Source: an uncultured Eudoraea sp. (lineage in GTDB: Bacteria; Bacteroidota; Bacteroidia; Flavobacteriales; Flavobacteriaceae). Taken from it: a stretch of DNA of 64,000 nucleotides. Positions 1 to 7,257 of this stretch are shown piece after piece. Position 1 is the first letter of the stretch. Each line of letters opens with the position of its first letter. The stretch is from contig NZ_CANLGX010000004.1 of assembly GCF_947490415.1 (NCBI RefSeq), forward strand, positions 124,001 through 188,000, read 5' to 3'. The notes under the pieces are model-generated. The model saw only the letters and a list, made by a program, of their open reading frames with translations, was not told the DNA's origin and did not search any database. The position numbers and the translations under genes are program-made.

Positions 1-409
1 CTCCTAATTTACTGCCTTCTGGTCTAGACTCAAAATAACCATCGGAAAGATTTTGGGCTAATTTCTCAGCCGTTCCTTTAATAATAACCTGGCGTTCCAG
101 ATTGGGCCAAAAAAATGACAAACAAACTCTTGGATTCGCCTCGATTGCTTTTCCTTTTTCGCTTTGGTAATTCGAATAAAATATAAAACCCTCAAATGTA
201 TATTTTTTCAGGAGGACCATTCTGCTCTTTGGAAATCCATCCAATCCCAATGTCGAAACTGACATCGCGTTGGTTTCATCCAAGCCATCAGCAGCTTCAA
301 CTTCGTAATACCATTTCTGAAAAAGCTCCATTGGATTGTCTGAAATAGATTGCTCAGTTAAGGCGCTCTTATTATACGATTTTCGATGATTCCCTAAATC
401 TCTATGCAT
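1..409 (-). CDS. pdxH: Pyridoxamine 5'-phosphate oxidase, C-terminus cut by window edge
   Basis: Translating the minus strand from the ATG at 409 gives an open frame to the window edge (about 136 residues) beginning MHRDLGNHRKSYNKSAL. PdxH hallmarks follow in order: RMVLLK, FYSNYQSEKGKAI, NPRVCLSFFW, LERQVIIKG and YFESRPEGSKLG. The enzyme oxidises pyridoxamine or pyridoxine 5'-phosphate to pyridoxal 5'-phosphate with FMN, in the cytoplasm. The RMVLLK and FYSNYQSEKGK segments carry FMN-phosphate contacts in this family; the C-terminal substrate-binding part lies outside the window. It follows rnz on the same strand after a 153-bp gap, so it may have its own promoter. No other family fits. Confidence 0.93.
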   Translation of the reverse strand, partial: MHRDLGNHRKSYNKSALTEQSISDNPMELFQKWYYEVEAADGLDETNAMSVSTLGLDGFPKSRMVLLKKYTFEGFIFYSNYQSEKGKAIEANPRVCLSFFWPNLERQVIIKGTAEKLAQNLSDGYFESRPEGSKLG

Positions 410-562
410 TTTTAAAAGACGAATATTAGTTCTACAAAGTTGGGGAAAAGATGTATAAAATTGAAGTGTTATTGAATTTTTATAATAAAGCGGGCAAGTA
501 TTAAATAATAGTCTGGTAATATAAACAAAAGCAGGATCTGCATTTTCTGAAAGCAGCTATTG

Positions 563-1468
563 TCAAATTTCAAAAATCTTGCCATCATCAGCCAAATCAA
601 CATTCTCAAAAACTGCAATAGCCTCCTCTCTGAAAGGCAATATAGATTTATACCTTGTAGAAAAATGTCCTAGTAGTAATCTAAATACATTGGCTTCTTT
701 GGCAATTGTTGCCGCCTGCATGGCTGTAGAATGCTTGGTTTTTTTCGCTAAATTCGCTTCGGTTTCTAAAAAAGTGGCTTCATGATACAGTAGATCCACA
801 TCGTTTAGAAGGGGAACCATCTCCCTGTTAAATCCGGTATCACTGCAATAGGCATATTGTTTTGTCTGAGGGGGATCCAGGCTGAGTTCCGAATTTGCTA
901 TAACTGAACCATCATCAAGTTTTATGTCATTACCCTGTTTTATACTCCGAAAATATGCTTTGTCAATTTTATATTTTGCTGTTGCCAACACATTCAATTT
1001 GCGCTCGCCCGGCAGTTCGCTGAATAAAAAACCGTTAGTATATATTCTATGATCCAAAGGAATTGTTTTCACCCTTACATTGGCATCTTGAAAAATAATT
1101 TCAGATTTTTTGGAAGATAGTTCGTGAAAAATAAGCTTATAATTGGTCCAGGAATTGCCAAGCCTAAGAAGTAAGGTAATGACCTTTTGAATTCCTACCG
1201 GACCATATATGTGCAGGTCCTTTTCTCTACCTAATAATCTAAACGTGGAAATAAGTCCGGGCAAACCAAAAAAATGATCTCCATGTAAATGTGAAATAAA
1301 TATATGCTCAATCCTTGAGAATTTAATTTTATTCTTTCGCAACTGTACCTGTGTTCCTTCACCGCAGTCTATTAGAAAAAGACGGTTCCTTATTTCCAAT
1401 ACCTGAGACGTTGGGTTAGTCAATGCTTTAGGAGTAGCTGCGTAGCAACCCAGGATGTGCAGCTTCAT
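563..1468 (-). CDS. rnz: Ribonuclease Z (tRNA 3'-endonuclease)
   Basis: A 301-residue metallo-beta-lactamase-fold nuclease that cuts tRNA precursors just after the discriminator base. The zinc motif FISHLHGDHFFGLPGL (H60, H62, D64, H65) is intact. Later metal ligands fit YCSDTGF, LYHEATF and LLGHFSTRY near residues 208-270, and the length is that of bacterial short-form RNase Z. The start overlaps the stop of the upstream DUF3291 gene by 4 bp, suggesting translational coupling in the run that begins at pyrR. Cytoplasmic housekeeping enzyme; family assignment is firm. Confidence 0.96.
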   Translation of the reverse strand: MKLHILGCYAATPKALTNPTSQVLEIRNRLFLIDCGEGTQVQLRKNKIKFSRIEHIFISHLHGDHFFGLPGLISTFRLLGREKDLHIYGPVGIQKVITLLLRLGNSWTNYKLIFHELSSKKSEIIFQDANVRVKTIPLDHRIYTNGFLFSELPGERKLNVLATAKYKIDKAYFRSIKQGNDIKLDDGSVIANSELSLDPPQTKQYAYCSDTGFNREMVPLLNDVDLLYHEATFLETEANLAKKTKHSTAMQAATIAKEANVFRLLLGHFSTRYKSILPFREEAIAVFENVDLADDGKIFEI

Positions 1469-1944
1469 TTTTGTTTCCAGGTTTCCAATTTATATATATT
1501 GGCCTGTTTTGGGGTAAAATTGCTCTTTAAGGTAAAGGCGTAGGGACTTTCCCCATATTTATTAAGATATTCAAGCCGTTCTTTCGCCTCCCGGGGAGTA
1601 GGATATTTACCATTTGGCACATACCAGCAGGCCATATGCATTTCTTTCATATTAGAGAACCATTCCTTTCTTCTATTGAATATATTCTTGTGTTCAGACC
1701 TATAGGTAAAATCGAAAAGTGCTTTTATTGATTGCCAAACAGACATATTAACAACAATATATTCGTCATGGAACACCTGAATAGAAGATTCACTATTGTC
1801 CTCTATTAATCGCCAGATAAAACCTTCACTTTTTTCCGCCAGTTGGTTTATTCGATCCAGGTTATTTACAAAATCTATCATAACAGGACTGTCCATAGGG
1901 GCTAACATGCGGGCAATATTAATTTGTGCAAGGTTATAATTCAT
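1465..1944 (-). CDS. DUF3291 family protein
   Basis: A 159-residue soluble protein, MNYNLAQINIARMLAP at the start, with the pattern of the DUF3291 family: a dimeric alpha/beta barrel-like fold related to antibiotic biosynthesis monooxygenases. Visible family signatures are SEGFIWRL, VVNMSVWQSIKAL, FNRRKEWF and CWYVPNGKYPTPREAKERL. No catalytic residues are established for the family, and a heme- or small-ligand-related role is only inferred from fold relatives. It sits between a STAS-like gene (3 bp upstream) and rnz (4-bp overlap), so co-expression with RNase Z is likely, though a shared function is not shown. Confidence 0.8.
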   Translation of the reverse strand: MNYNLAQINIARMLAPMDSPVMIDFVNNLDRINQLAEKSEGFIWRLIEDNSESSIQVFHDEYIVVNMSVWQSIKALFDFTYRSEHKNIFNRRKEWFSNMKEMHMACWYVPNGKYPTPREAKERLEYLNKYGESPYAFTLKSNFTPKQANIYKLETWKQK

Positions 1945-1947
1945 GAA

Positions 1948-2280
1948 TTACAGCTCAAGATCTCGTTCAATTTCTTCCATTTCAATAATATCCTTTGCCT
2001 CCTGAATTGTAGGGACCAGACAAATTTCATCAGGCACCTGATCAAATTCAACTTTATTCGTGACTAATACAAAAGATTTATTCGCAGCCCGGTGTGTATT
2101 TGATAGCTGAAGAAACTCCAGGATGTCATTTGAAGAAATTTTAGAGAACGAAAACAAGTTAATAATTAAATGATCGTTTTTTATATTCTGATAAGATCTG
2201 TTTAGATTCTCCATGAATTTTCTCAAGGAAATGTTTTCCTGATAAACAATAGTAGTATTACCTGTTTTATCAAAAATCAT
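1948..2280 (-). CDS. STAS-like conserved Bacteroidetes protein
   Basis: A 110-residue cytoplasmic protein without signal peptide or membrane segment. Alternating beta/alpha pattern (ITTIVYQ-like first strand, NDHLIINLFSFSKIS second strand, SNDILEFLQL helix, NKSFVLVTN strand, VPTIQEAKDIIEMEEIERDLE helix) resembles the STAS / anti-sigma-antagonist fold, where the second strand carries the regulatory Ser/Thr before the helix (here near SFSKISSND). Homologues commonly lie next to rnz in this phylum and are often mis-named ribonuclease Z by adjacency. It is 6 bp downstream of pyrB and 3 bp upstream of the DUF3291 gene. Function unknown; the fold call is my inference. Confidence 0.7.
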   Translation of the reverse strand: MIFDKTGNTTIVYQENISLRKFMENLNRSYQNIKNDHLIINLFSFSKISSNDILEFLQLSNTHRAANKSFVLVTNKVEFDQVPDEICLVPTIQEAKDIIEMEEIERDLEL

Positions 2281-2286
2281 AATTCA

Positions 2287-3213
2287 CTATTTAATTTTCG
2301 ATGCTAATAAATATATTACCGCCATACGAATAGCTACCCCGTTTTCCACCTGGTTCAGAATTATGGATTGTTTGGAATCAGCCACATCACTGGTTATCTC
2401 AACACCCCGGTTTATGGGTCCCGGGTGCATAATTACAATTTCCTTGTCCAGGCCATCAAGAATTGCTCTATTAACTCCGAATTGTTGCGTATATTCCCTA
2501 GTTGTTGGAAAATAACTTATATCTAAACGTTCATTCTGAATCCGTAACATATTGGCTACGTCGCACCAATTTAATGCCTTTATAAGATTGGTCTCTACCT
2601 CTATCCCCAAAGATTCTACATATTTTGGAAGCAAGGTTCGAGGACCACAGACCTTCACATTTGCACCTTGTAACTTCAGGGCAAAAATATTTGATAAGGC
2701 TACTCTTGAATGAAGTATATCGCCTACAATTACTACATTTTTTCCCGCGACATCACCCAGTTTTTCACGAATAGAATAAGAATCCAAAAGAGCTTGGGTA
2801 GGGTGTTCATGTGCTCCGTCACCTGCATTAACAATAGCTGCATCGACATGTTGCGACAGAAAAATACCCGCTCCGGGACTGGGATGACGCATTACCACCA
2901 TGTCTACTTTCATGGAGAGGATATTGTTAACCGTATCAATAAGTGTTTCTCCTTTCCTTACGGACGACTGAGCTGCAGAAAAATTAATTACATCGGCGGA
3001 TAACCGTTTTTCGGCCAGCTCAAAAGACAGCTTGGTTCTTGTACTGCTTTCGAAGAAAATATTTGCAATGGTAATATCACGAAGTGAAGGAACCTTTTTA
3101 ATTGATCTGTTAATAACTTCTTTGAAGTGATCAGCGGTTTCAAAAATGAGTTGAATATCTCTTTCTTTGAGATATTTAATACCCAATAAGTGACTAACAC
3201 TCAATTCGCTCAT
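2287..3213 (-). CDS. pyrB: Aspartate carbamoyltransferase catalytic subunit
   Basis: A 308-residue ATCase catalytic chain: condenses carbamoyl phosphate with aspartate in the committed step of UMP synthesis. Carbamoyl-phosphate loop FFESSTRTKLSFE (S56-T60) is complete, followed by RHPSPGAG, GDGAHEHPTQALLD, VGDILHSRVA and HPGPINRGVE. Length matches the family. It lies 7 bp after pyrR on the same strand. No regulatory subunit gene (pyrI) is next to it, as is usual for the unregulated trimer found with pyrR. Confidence 0.97.
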   Translation of the reverse strand: MSELSVSHLLGIKYLKERDIQLIFETADHFKEVINRSIKKVPSLRDITIANIFFESSTRTKLSFELAEKRLSADVINFSAAQSSVRKGETLIDTVNNILSMKVDMVVMRHPSPGAGIFLSQHVDAAIVNAGDGAHEHPTQALLDSYSIREKLGDVAGKNVVIVGDILHSRVALSNIFALKLQGANVKVCGPRTLLPKYVESLGIEVETNLIKALNWCDVANMLRIQNERLDISYFPTTREYTQQFGVNRAILDGLDKEIVIMHPGPINRGVEITSDVADSKQSIILNQVENGVAIRMAVIYLLASKIK

Positions 3214-3220
3214 AAGTTCC

Positions 3221-3760
3221 TTATTTACTTACCAAATAAATAATATCCTTTCCATCATTTTCCTTCCACATGACCTTTACTTTCTCTTCATTAATAGCAT
3301 CTACCTGTCTTCCTCGATAATTAGGTTGAATGGGTAAATGCCTGCTAAAACGACGGTCAATAAGGGTTAATAATTCTATTTCCTTAGGCCTTCCAAAAGA
3401 CTGGATGGCCGTCAAGGCCGCACGAATACTTCGGCCAGTATAGAGCACATCATCTATCAGGACTACCTTTTTACCTTCTACCAAAAAATCAATTTTAGTG
3501 CTACTGGCTTCCAGGGTTTTTTCTCCTCTTCTAAAATCATCCCGATAAAAAGTGATATCAAGGAGCCCCAGATTTATTTGTTTCACTCCGTAATCTTCTT
3601 TAAGAATTTTGGAAAGCCGTTGCGCAAGAAAAATTCCACGTGGTTGTATTCCTATTAATGCAGTCTCTGAAAAATCTAAATGATGTTCTAAAAGTTGACA
3701 AGCCAGGCGATGCAGTATAATGTTAATTTCTTTAGAAGAAAGCAATACTTTTTGACTCAT
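3221..3760 (-). CDS. pyrR: PyrR bifunctional pyrimidine regulator / uracil phosphoribosyltransferase
   Basis: A 179-residue type I phosphoribosyltransferase. The PRPP loop VVLIDDVLYTGRSIRAAL is canonical, and the N-terminal part (LIGIQPRGIFLAQRL) and the C-terminal LIDRRFSRHLPIQPNYRG match PyrR rather than Upp. PyrR family members make UMP from uracil and PRPP, and in Firmicutes bind pyr mRNA to cause attenuation. It is the first gene of the run with pyrB. A short stem (TAGTC/GACTA, 3774-3788) lies in the presumed leader, but I see no terminator/antiterminator pair, so attenuation control is unproven here. Confidence 0.95.
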   Translation of the reverse strand: MSQKVLLSSKEINIILHRLACQLLEHHLDFSETALIGIQPRGIFLAQRLSKILKEDYGVKQINLGLLDITFYRDDFRRGEKTLEASSTKIDFLVEGKKVVLIDDVLYTGRSIRAALTAIQSFGRPKEIELLTLIDRRFSRHLPIQPNYRGRQVDAINEEKVKVMWKENDGKDIIYLVSK

Positions 3761-3788
3761 ACGTTAGATAACATAGTCTTTTCGACTA

Positions 3789-3796
3789 CAAAAGTA
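3789..3796 (-). promoter_or_regulatory. -7 promoter element for pyrR run
   Basis: Minus-strand TACTTTTG is a perfect match to the Bacteroidetes -7 consensus TAnnTTTG, about 28 bp upstream of the pyrR ATG. No well placed TTTG -33 element is visible. The predicted leader is about two dozen bases and contains the small TAGTC/GACTA stem. Confidence 0.5.
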
Positions 3797-3879
3797 GGGA
3801 TTTCTCCTTAATATATATGATGGATTCAAATATTGTATAGGGCTTTCTCCTTCAATATTACAGAAATACGGGATAAATG

Positions 3880-3911
3880 AAAAAGTCCTGATGTATATAT
3901 CAGGACTTTTT
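3880..3911 (-). terminator. Intrinsic terminator after rpsA
   Basis: Perfect stem with arms AAAAGTCCTGAT and ATCAGGACTTTT around a 6-base loop, bounded by A and T runs, so it can act on either strand. It lies 34 bp beyond the rpsA stop and separates rpsA from the pyrR run. Confidence 0.9.
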
Positions 3912-3944
3912 CTTAACTACTATTGAAGAAGACTTCTTAAAAAC

Positions 3945-5780
3945 CTATTTTTTCTTATCGGCTTCCATCTTGTCTTTCAACGCCTGTAATTGCACATTGG
4001 CATCACCCAAAGTTGGCTTAGCCTCTTCTGCTGAAGCAGCTGCTTTCTTCTTAGCTACTTTTACATTGCGTTGTTCCTCTTCTCTAAAAATAGCGGTGTG
4101 ACTTGCTACTACTCGTTTGAATTCTTTGTTGAATTCAATAATCTTGAATTCAGCCTCTTCACCTTTATTCAATTTTTTGCCATCCTCTTTTTCCATATGA
4201 CGTTGAGGGACAAATGCGGTGATATCTTCATTAAAATCTATAACAGCGCCTTTATCTACTATTTCAGAGATTGAAGCTTTATGAACAGTGCCAAGGGCAA
4301 ATTCCTTTTCATATTTATCCCAGGGATTTTCCGTAGTTTGTTTATGGCCCAAACTTAATTTACGACCTTCTACGTCAAGCTCTAATACTTCAACTTCTAA
4401 AGTATCTCCAACTGTTACAAATTCTGATGGGTGCTTTATTTTCTTAGTCCAGGAAAGATCTGAGATGTATATTAATCCATCTATACCTTCTTCCAGTTCA
4501 ACGAAAACACCGAAATTTGTAAAGTTTCTAACAATCCCTTTATGTTTAGAACCAACAGGATATTTAGATGTAATATCAGTCCATGGATCTGGTGTTAATT
4601 GCTTAATCCCCAATGACATTTTACGATCTTCTCTGTCGAGGGTTAAAACCACTGCTTCGAGTTCATCGCCAACCTTTACAAAATCCTGCGCTGATCTCAA
4701 ATGAGTAGACCAAGACATTTCAGAAACATGTATCAATCCTTCCACGCCTTCGGCAACTTCTAAAAATGCACCATAATCTGCAATTACAACAACTTTGCCT
4801 TTTACTTTATCCCCAATTTTTATTTCATCTCCAAGAGCATCCCAAGGATGTTTTTCCAATTGTTTAAGACCTAATTGTATTCTGGATTTATTGTCATCGA
4901 AATCGAGAATAACGACATTAAGTTTTTGATCTAATTCTACAACTTCGTTAGGATGATTTATTCTACTCCAGGAAAGATCCGTGATATGAACCAAACCATC
5001 AACACCACCAAGGTCTATAAATACACCATATGAAGTAATGTTCTTGACAATCCCTTCGAGAACCTGGCCTTTTTCAAGCTGACTGATAATTTCTTTCTTT
5101 TGTTCTTCAATATCAGCTTCAATCAAGGCTTTATGTGAAACTACTACGTTCTTAAACTCGTGGTTAATCTTTACAACTTTAAATTCCATGGTCTTGCCAA
5201 CATACTGATCGTAATCCCGAATAGGTTTAACATCAATCTGTGAGCCAGGTAAGAATGCTTCAATTCCAAAAACATCCACAATCATTCCTCCCTTTGTTCT
5301 GCATTTTACAAAACCGGTTACCACTTCTTCTTTATCATGCGCAGCATTAACCCTATCCCAGGCCATAATAGTTCTGGCCTTTCTGTGTGATAATACCAAC
5401 TGTCCGCTTTTATCTTCACGGATATCAATAAGAACCTCAACTTTATCACCGATCTTCAGATCTGGATTGTATCGGAACTCATTGAGCGAGATAACTCCCT
5501 CAGACTTCGCATTAATGTCGATAATGGCTTCACGGTCGGTTAGATGAGTAACCACACCTTGAACAACCTCTGCATCGGCAGTATCTACAAAATTTTCTGC
5601 AACTAATTTTTCAAATTCTTCCAGCTTGGAATCTTCAACACGCTCTATACCTTCTTCGTATTTCTCCCAATTGAAATTCTCTAAAAACTCTTTAGGATCC
5701 TGTTTTGGAGCCTCTACTTTTTGTTCTTCTTTTACTTCAGTAGTCTCTGCTACCTCTGTTATTGCTTTTTCTTCAGCCAT
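3945..5780 (-). CDS. rpsA: 30S ribosomal protein S1
   Basis: A 611-residue S1 protein with six OB-fold S1 repeats. Their starts are recognisable as VVQGVVTHL, VVTGFVKCR, VLEGIVKNITSYGVF, KVKGKVVVIADYGAF, KHKGIVRNFTNFGVF and VHKASISEI; repeats 3-5 carry the typical GLIHVSEMSW-type ends. It binds mRNA on the 30S subunit and promotes initiation, probably important in a phylum with few Shine-Dalgarno sites. The frame is open upstream to 5909, but that extension is basic and low-complexity and overlaps the promoter; the start at 5780 gives the usual MAEEKAITEV beginning with an acidic N-terminal tail. C-terminus is lysine-rich. Monocistronic: own promoter and terminator. Confidence 0.97.
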   Translation of the reverse strand: MAEEKAITEVAETTEVKEEQKVEAPKQDPKEFLENFNWEKYEEGIERVEDSKLEEFEKLVAENFVDTADAEVVQGVVTHLTDREAIIDINAKSEGVISLNEFRYNPDLKIGDKVEVLIDIREDKSGQLVLSHRKARTIMAWDRVNAAHDKEEVVTGFVKCRTKGGMIVDVFGIEAFLPGSQIDVKPIRDYDQYVGKTMEFKVVKINHEFKNVVVSHKALIEADIEEQKKEIISQLEKGQVLEGIVKNITSYGVFIDLGGVDGLVHITDLSWSRINHPNEVVELDQKLNVVILDFDDNKSRIQLGLKQLEKHPWDALGDEIKIGDKVKGKVVVIADYGAFLEVAEGVEGLIHVSEMSWSTHLRSAQDFVKVGDELEAVVLTLDREDRKMSLGIKQLTPDPWTDITSKYPVGSKHKGIVRNFTNFGVFVELEEGIDGLIYISDLSWTKKIKHPSEFVTVGDTLEVEVLELDVEGRKLSLGHKQTTENPWDKYEKEFALGTVHKASISEIVDKGAVIDFNEDITAFVPQRHMEKEDGKKLNKGEEAEFKIIEFNKEFKRVVASHTAIFREEEQRNVKVAKKKAAASAEEAKPTLGDANVQLQALKDKMEADKKK

Positions 5781-5898
5781 GTGCTGATTAAATTTGTATT
5801 CCGCAGTACTTTCAGGAGTTAAACAATTCCTACAGAAGGTGTTATTTGATTTTTTTTTGTTCTTCCTTTTTCTCCTGATTATTTGTAAAAAAGGAGTG

Positions 5899-5929
5899 CA
5901 AAAGTACAATTAAAATGTTGTTTTACAAA
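5899..5929 (-). promoter_or_regulatory. rpsA promoter, full Bacteroidetes -33/-7 consensus
   Basis: Minus strand reads TTTG (5929-5926), 19-base spacer, TACTTTTG (5906-5899), an exact match to the phylum's TTTG-N19-TAnnTTTG housekeeping promoter. Transcription would start near 5893 and leave a leader of roughly 110 bases before the ATG at 5780. In that leader TCAGGAG (5878-5872) can pair with CTCCTGA (5818-5812). Confidence 0.85.
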
Positions 5930-5976
5930 GCAGTCTAAGCGAAGGATTAAAATAAGGGTCGAGATTAACATATTTC

Positions 5977-6008
5977 TTGGTAAAATCGATGGGTATTTTG
6001 TAACTTGG
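5977..6008 (+). promoter_or_regulatory. Promoter of the LysM protein gene
   Basis: TTG (5977-5979), 21-base spacer and TAACTTGG (6001-6008), one base off TAnnTTTG. It lies about 33 bp upstream of the ATG at 6042 and diverges from the rpsA promoter. Confidence 0.5.
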
Positions 6009-6041
6009 GCATTACCAATAATAACAATTTAAATAAACAAA

Positions 6042-6422
6042 ATGAGTGTTAAATCGAAATATCAGGCAGTCCTCAATTTAGGTGAACAGTTGGGAATAAA
6101 AGATGGTGATGTGGTTGAAGCAGAAGGCGTTTTAAAGATTAAAGGGGAAGCCCATACTCAATATGAAAAAGATCTGATTTGGGATAAAATAAAAGAACTT
6201 GGTGGAGAACACCCCACAGATATAAAGGCCAATATTACTGTAGGTGATAGCTCTGTGTATCATCGCCATGTTGTGAAAAGTGGAGAGTCTCTAAGTAAAA
6301 TAGCAAAGCACTATTATGGTGACCCAATGAAATATAAACAGATTTTTAGTGCGAATACAAATATTCTGAGTAACCCGGATATAATTCATCCAGATCAGGT
6401 ATTAATAATACCTAACGTTTAG
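6042..6422 (+). CDS. LysM domain protein, YgaU/Kbp-like
   Basis: A 126-residue soluble protein. Residues 1-70 are acidic and contain a BON-like stretch (LNLGEQLGIKDGDVVEAEG, then VLKIKGEAHTQYEKDLIWDKI); residues 75-125 form one LysM motif (HVVKSGESLSKIAKHYYGD ... NPDIIHPDQVLIIP). The order resembles E. coli YgaU/Kbp (BON then LysM), a cytoplasmic potassium-binding protein, but the BON half here is weak. No signal peptide is visible, which is odd for a peptidoglycan-binding domain and fits a cytoplasmic Kbp-type role. Monocistronic, ending in a strong terminator shared with cmk. Confidence 0.8.
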   Translation: MSVKSKYQAVLNLGEQLGIKDGDVVEAEGVLKIKGEAHTQYEKDLIWDKIKELGGEHPTDIKANITVGDSSVYHRHVVKSGESLSKIAKHYYGDPMKYKQIFSANTNILSNPDIIHPDQVLIIPNV

Positions 6423-6440
6423 TTACCTAAATGATATAAA

Positions 6441-6470
6441 AAAAGAACGCTTTTTAAGCGTTCTTTTTTT
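6441..6470. terminator. Bidirectional terminator between LysM gene and cmk
   Basis: Stem AAAAGAACGCTT / AAGCGTTCTTTT with a three-base loop and T tracts on both strands. The cmk stop codon (6454-6456) sits in and beside the loop, so the hairpin is partly encoded by the last cmk codons. Confidence 0.92.
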
Positions 6471-7158
6471 GTTTTTCAATAACCTGCAGTGTGTAATAAT
6501 GGATTCTTTCAAACTGTTCCTTTAAGCCCATGTCGCTATTGTCAAATTCAATAGCATCCTCTGCTTTCAGCAATGGTGAGGATAACCTGTTTGAATCTAT
6601 ATAATCTCGCTCACGTACATTTTTAAGCACCTCCTCGTAAGTTACCTTTTCTCCTTTTGAAATCAATTCCTTATAACGCCTGGAAGCCCTTATATCAGGA
6701 GAAGCCGTCATGAATATTTTAAATTCTGCATCCGGAAAAACTACGGTTCCAATATCCCTGCCGTCCATAACTATCCCCTTTTTCTTTCCCATTTTTTTTT
6801 GCATGCTTACCAATTTTGCTCTTACTTCGGGGATCACCGAAATCTTGCTCACCTGCTTAGAAACTCGCATACTTCTAATTTCCTTCTCCACGTTATTCCT
6901 GTTGAGAAACATTTCCGAATAACCTAATTCCTTGTTCAAACGAAATTTTAGTTTCGCTTTTGGAAGGAGGTCGATAAGCTTATTTTGGTCAATAATCCCG
7001 TTGGTAATACAATTATTTTCCAAAGCAAATAGGGTAATTGCCCTATACATAGCACCGGTATCTACATAAATATAATTTAAAGCGCTGGCCAGTTCTTTGG
7101 CAATAGTGCTTTTTCCTGTCGACGAATAACCGTCAATTGCAATAGTAATCTTTCTCAT
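6454..7158 (-). CDS. cmk: Cytidylate kinase
   Basis: A 234-residue (d)CMP kinase: ATP + CMP to CDP + ADP, cytoplasm. P-loop IDGYSSTGKSTIAKEL at the N-terminus is the GYSSTGKS variant seen in Bacteroidetes, followed by YVDTGAMYRAITLFAL, KGIVMDGRDIGTVVFPDA (NMP binding) and RRYKELISKGEKVTYEEV (lid region). The last codons form half of a terminator hairpin. The start is 4 bp after a -7 element, so the mRNA may be leaderless. Confidence 0.96.
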   Translation of the reverse strand: MRKITIAIDGYSSTGKSTIAKELASALNYIYVDTGAMYRAITLFALENNCITNGIIDQNKLIDLLPKAKLKFRLNKELGYSEMFLNRNNVEKEIRSMRVSKQVSKISVIPEVRAKLVSMQKKMGKKKGIVMDGRDIGTVVFPDAEFKIFMTASPDIRASRRYKELISKGEKVTYEEVLKNVRERDYIDSNRLSSPLLKAEDAIEFDNSDMGLKEQFERIHYYTLQVIEKQKKNA

Positions 7159-7162
7159 ATGT

Positions 7163-7193
7163 TAAAAGTAGAGAGAAATGAATAAAAGCCAAA
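7163..7193 (-). promoter_or_regulatory. cmk promoter, placed for a leaderless mRNA
   Basis: Minus strand TTTG (7193-7190), exactly 19 bases, then TACTTTTA (7170-7163), one base off the -7 consensus. Only 4 bp separate the -7 element from the ATG at 7158, so transcription should start at or within a base or two of the start codon. Confidence 0.65.
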
Positions 7194-7194
7194 C

Positions 7195-7235
7195 AAAAAA
7201 AAGCCCTATTTACTTAATTCTAAGCTTAAAAGGGC
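7195..7235 (-). terminator. Intrinsic terminator after lon
   Basis: On the minus strand, GCCCT (7235-7231) pairs with AGGGC (7207-7203), with an inner CTTA/TAAG stem, followed by a run of eight T with no gap. It lies 22 bp beyond the lon stop and its T tract touches the cmk -33 element. Confidence 0.7.
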
Positions 7236-7257
7236 AATTTAATATTATGAATATTAG

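Noticed and set aside
5781-5909. 43-residue N-terminal extension of S1
   Set aside because: It overlaps the predicted promoter and leader and is basic and unlike S1 N-termini; the ATG at 5780 fits the family.
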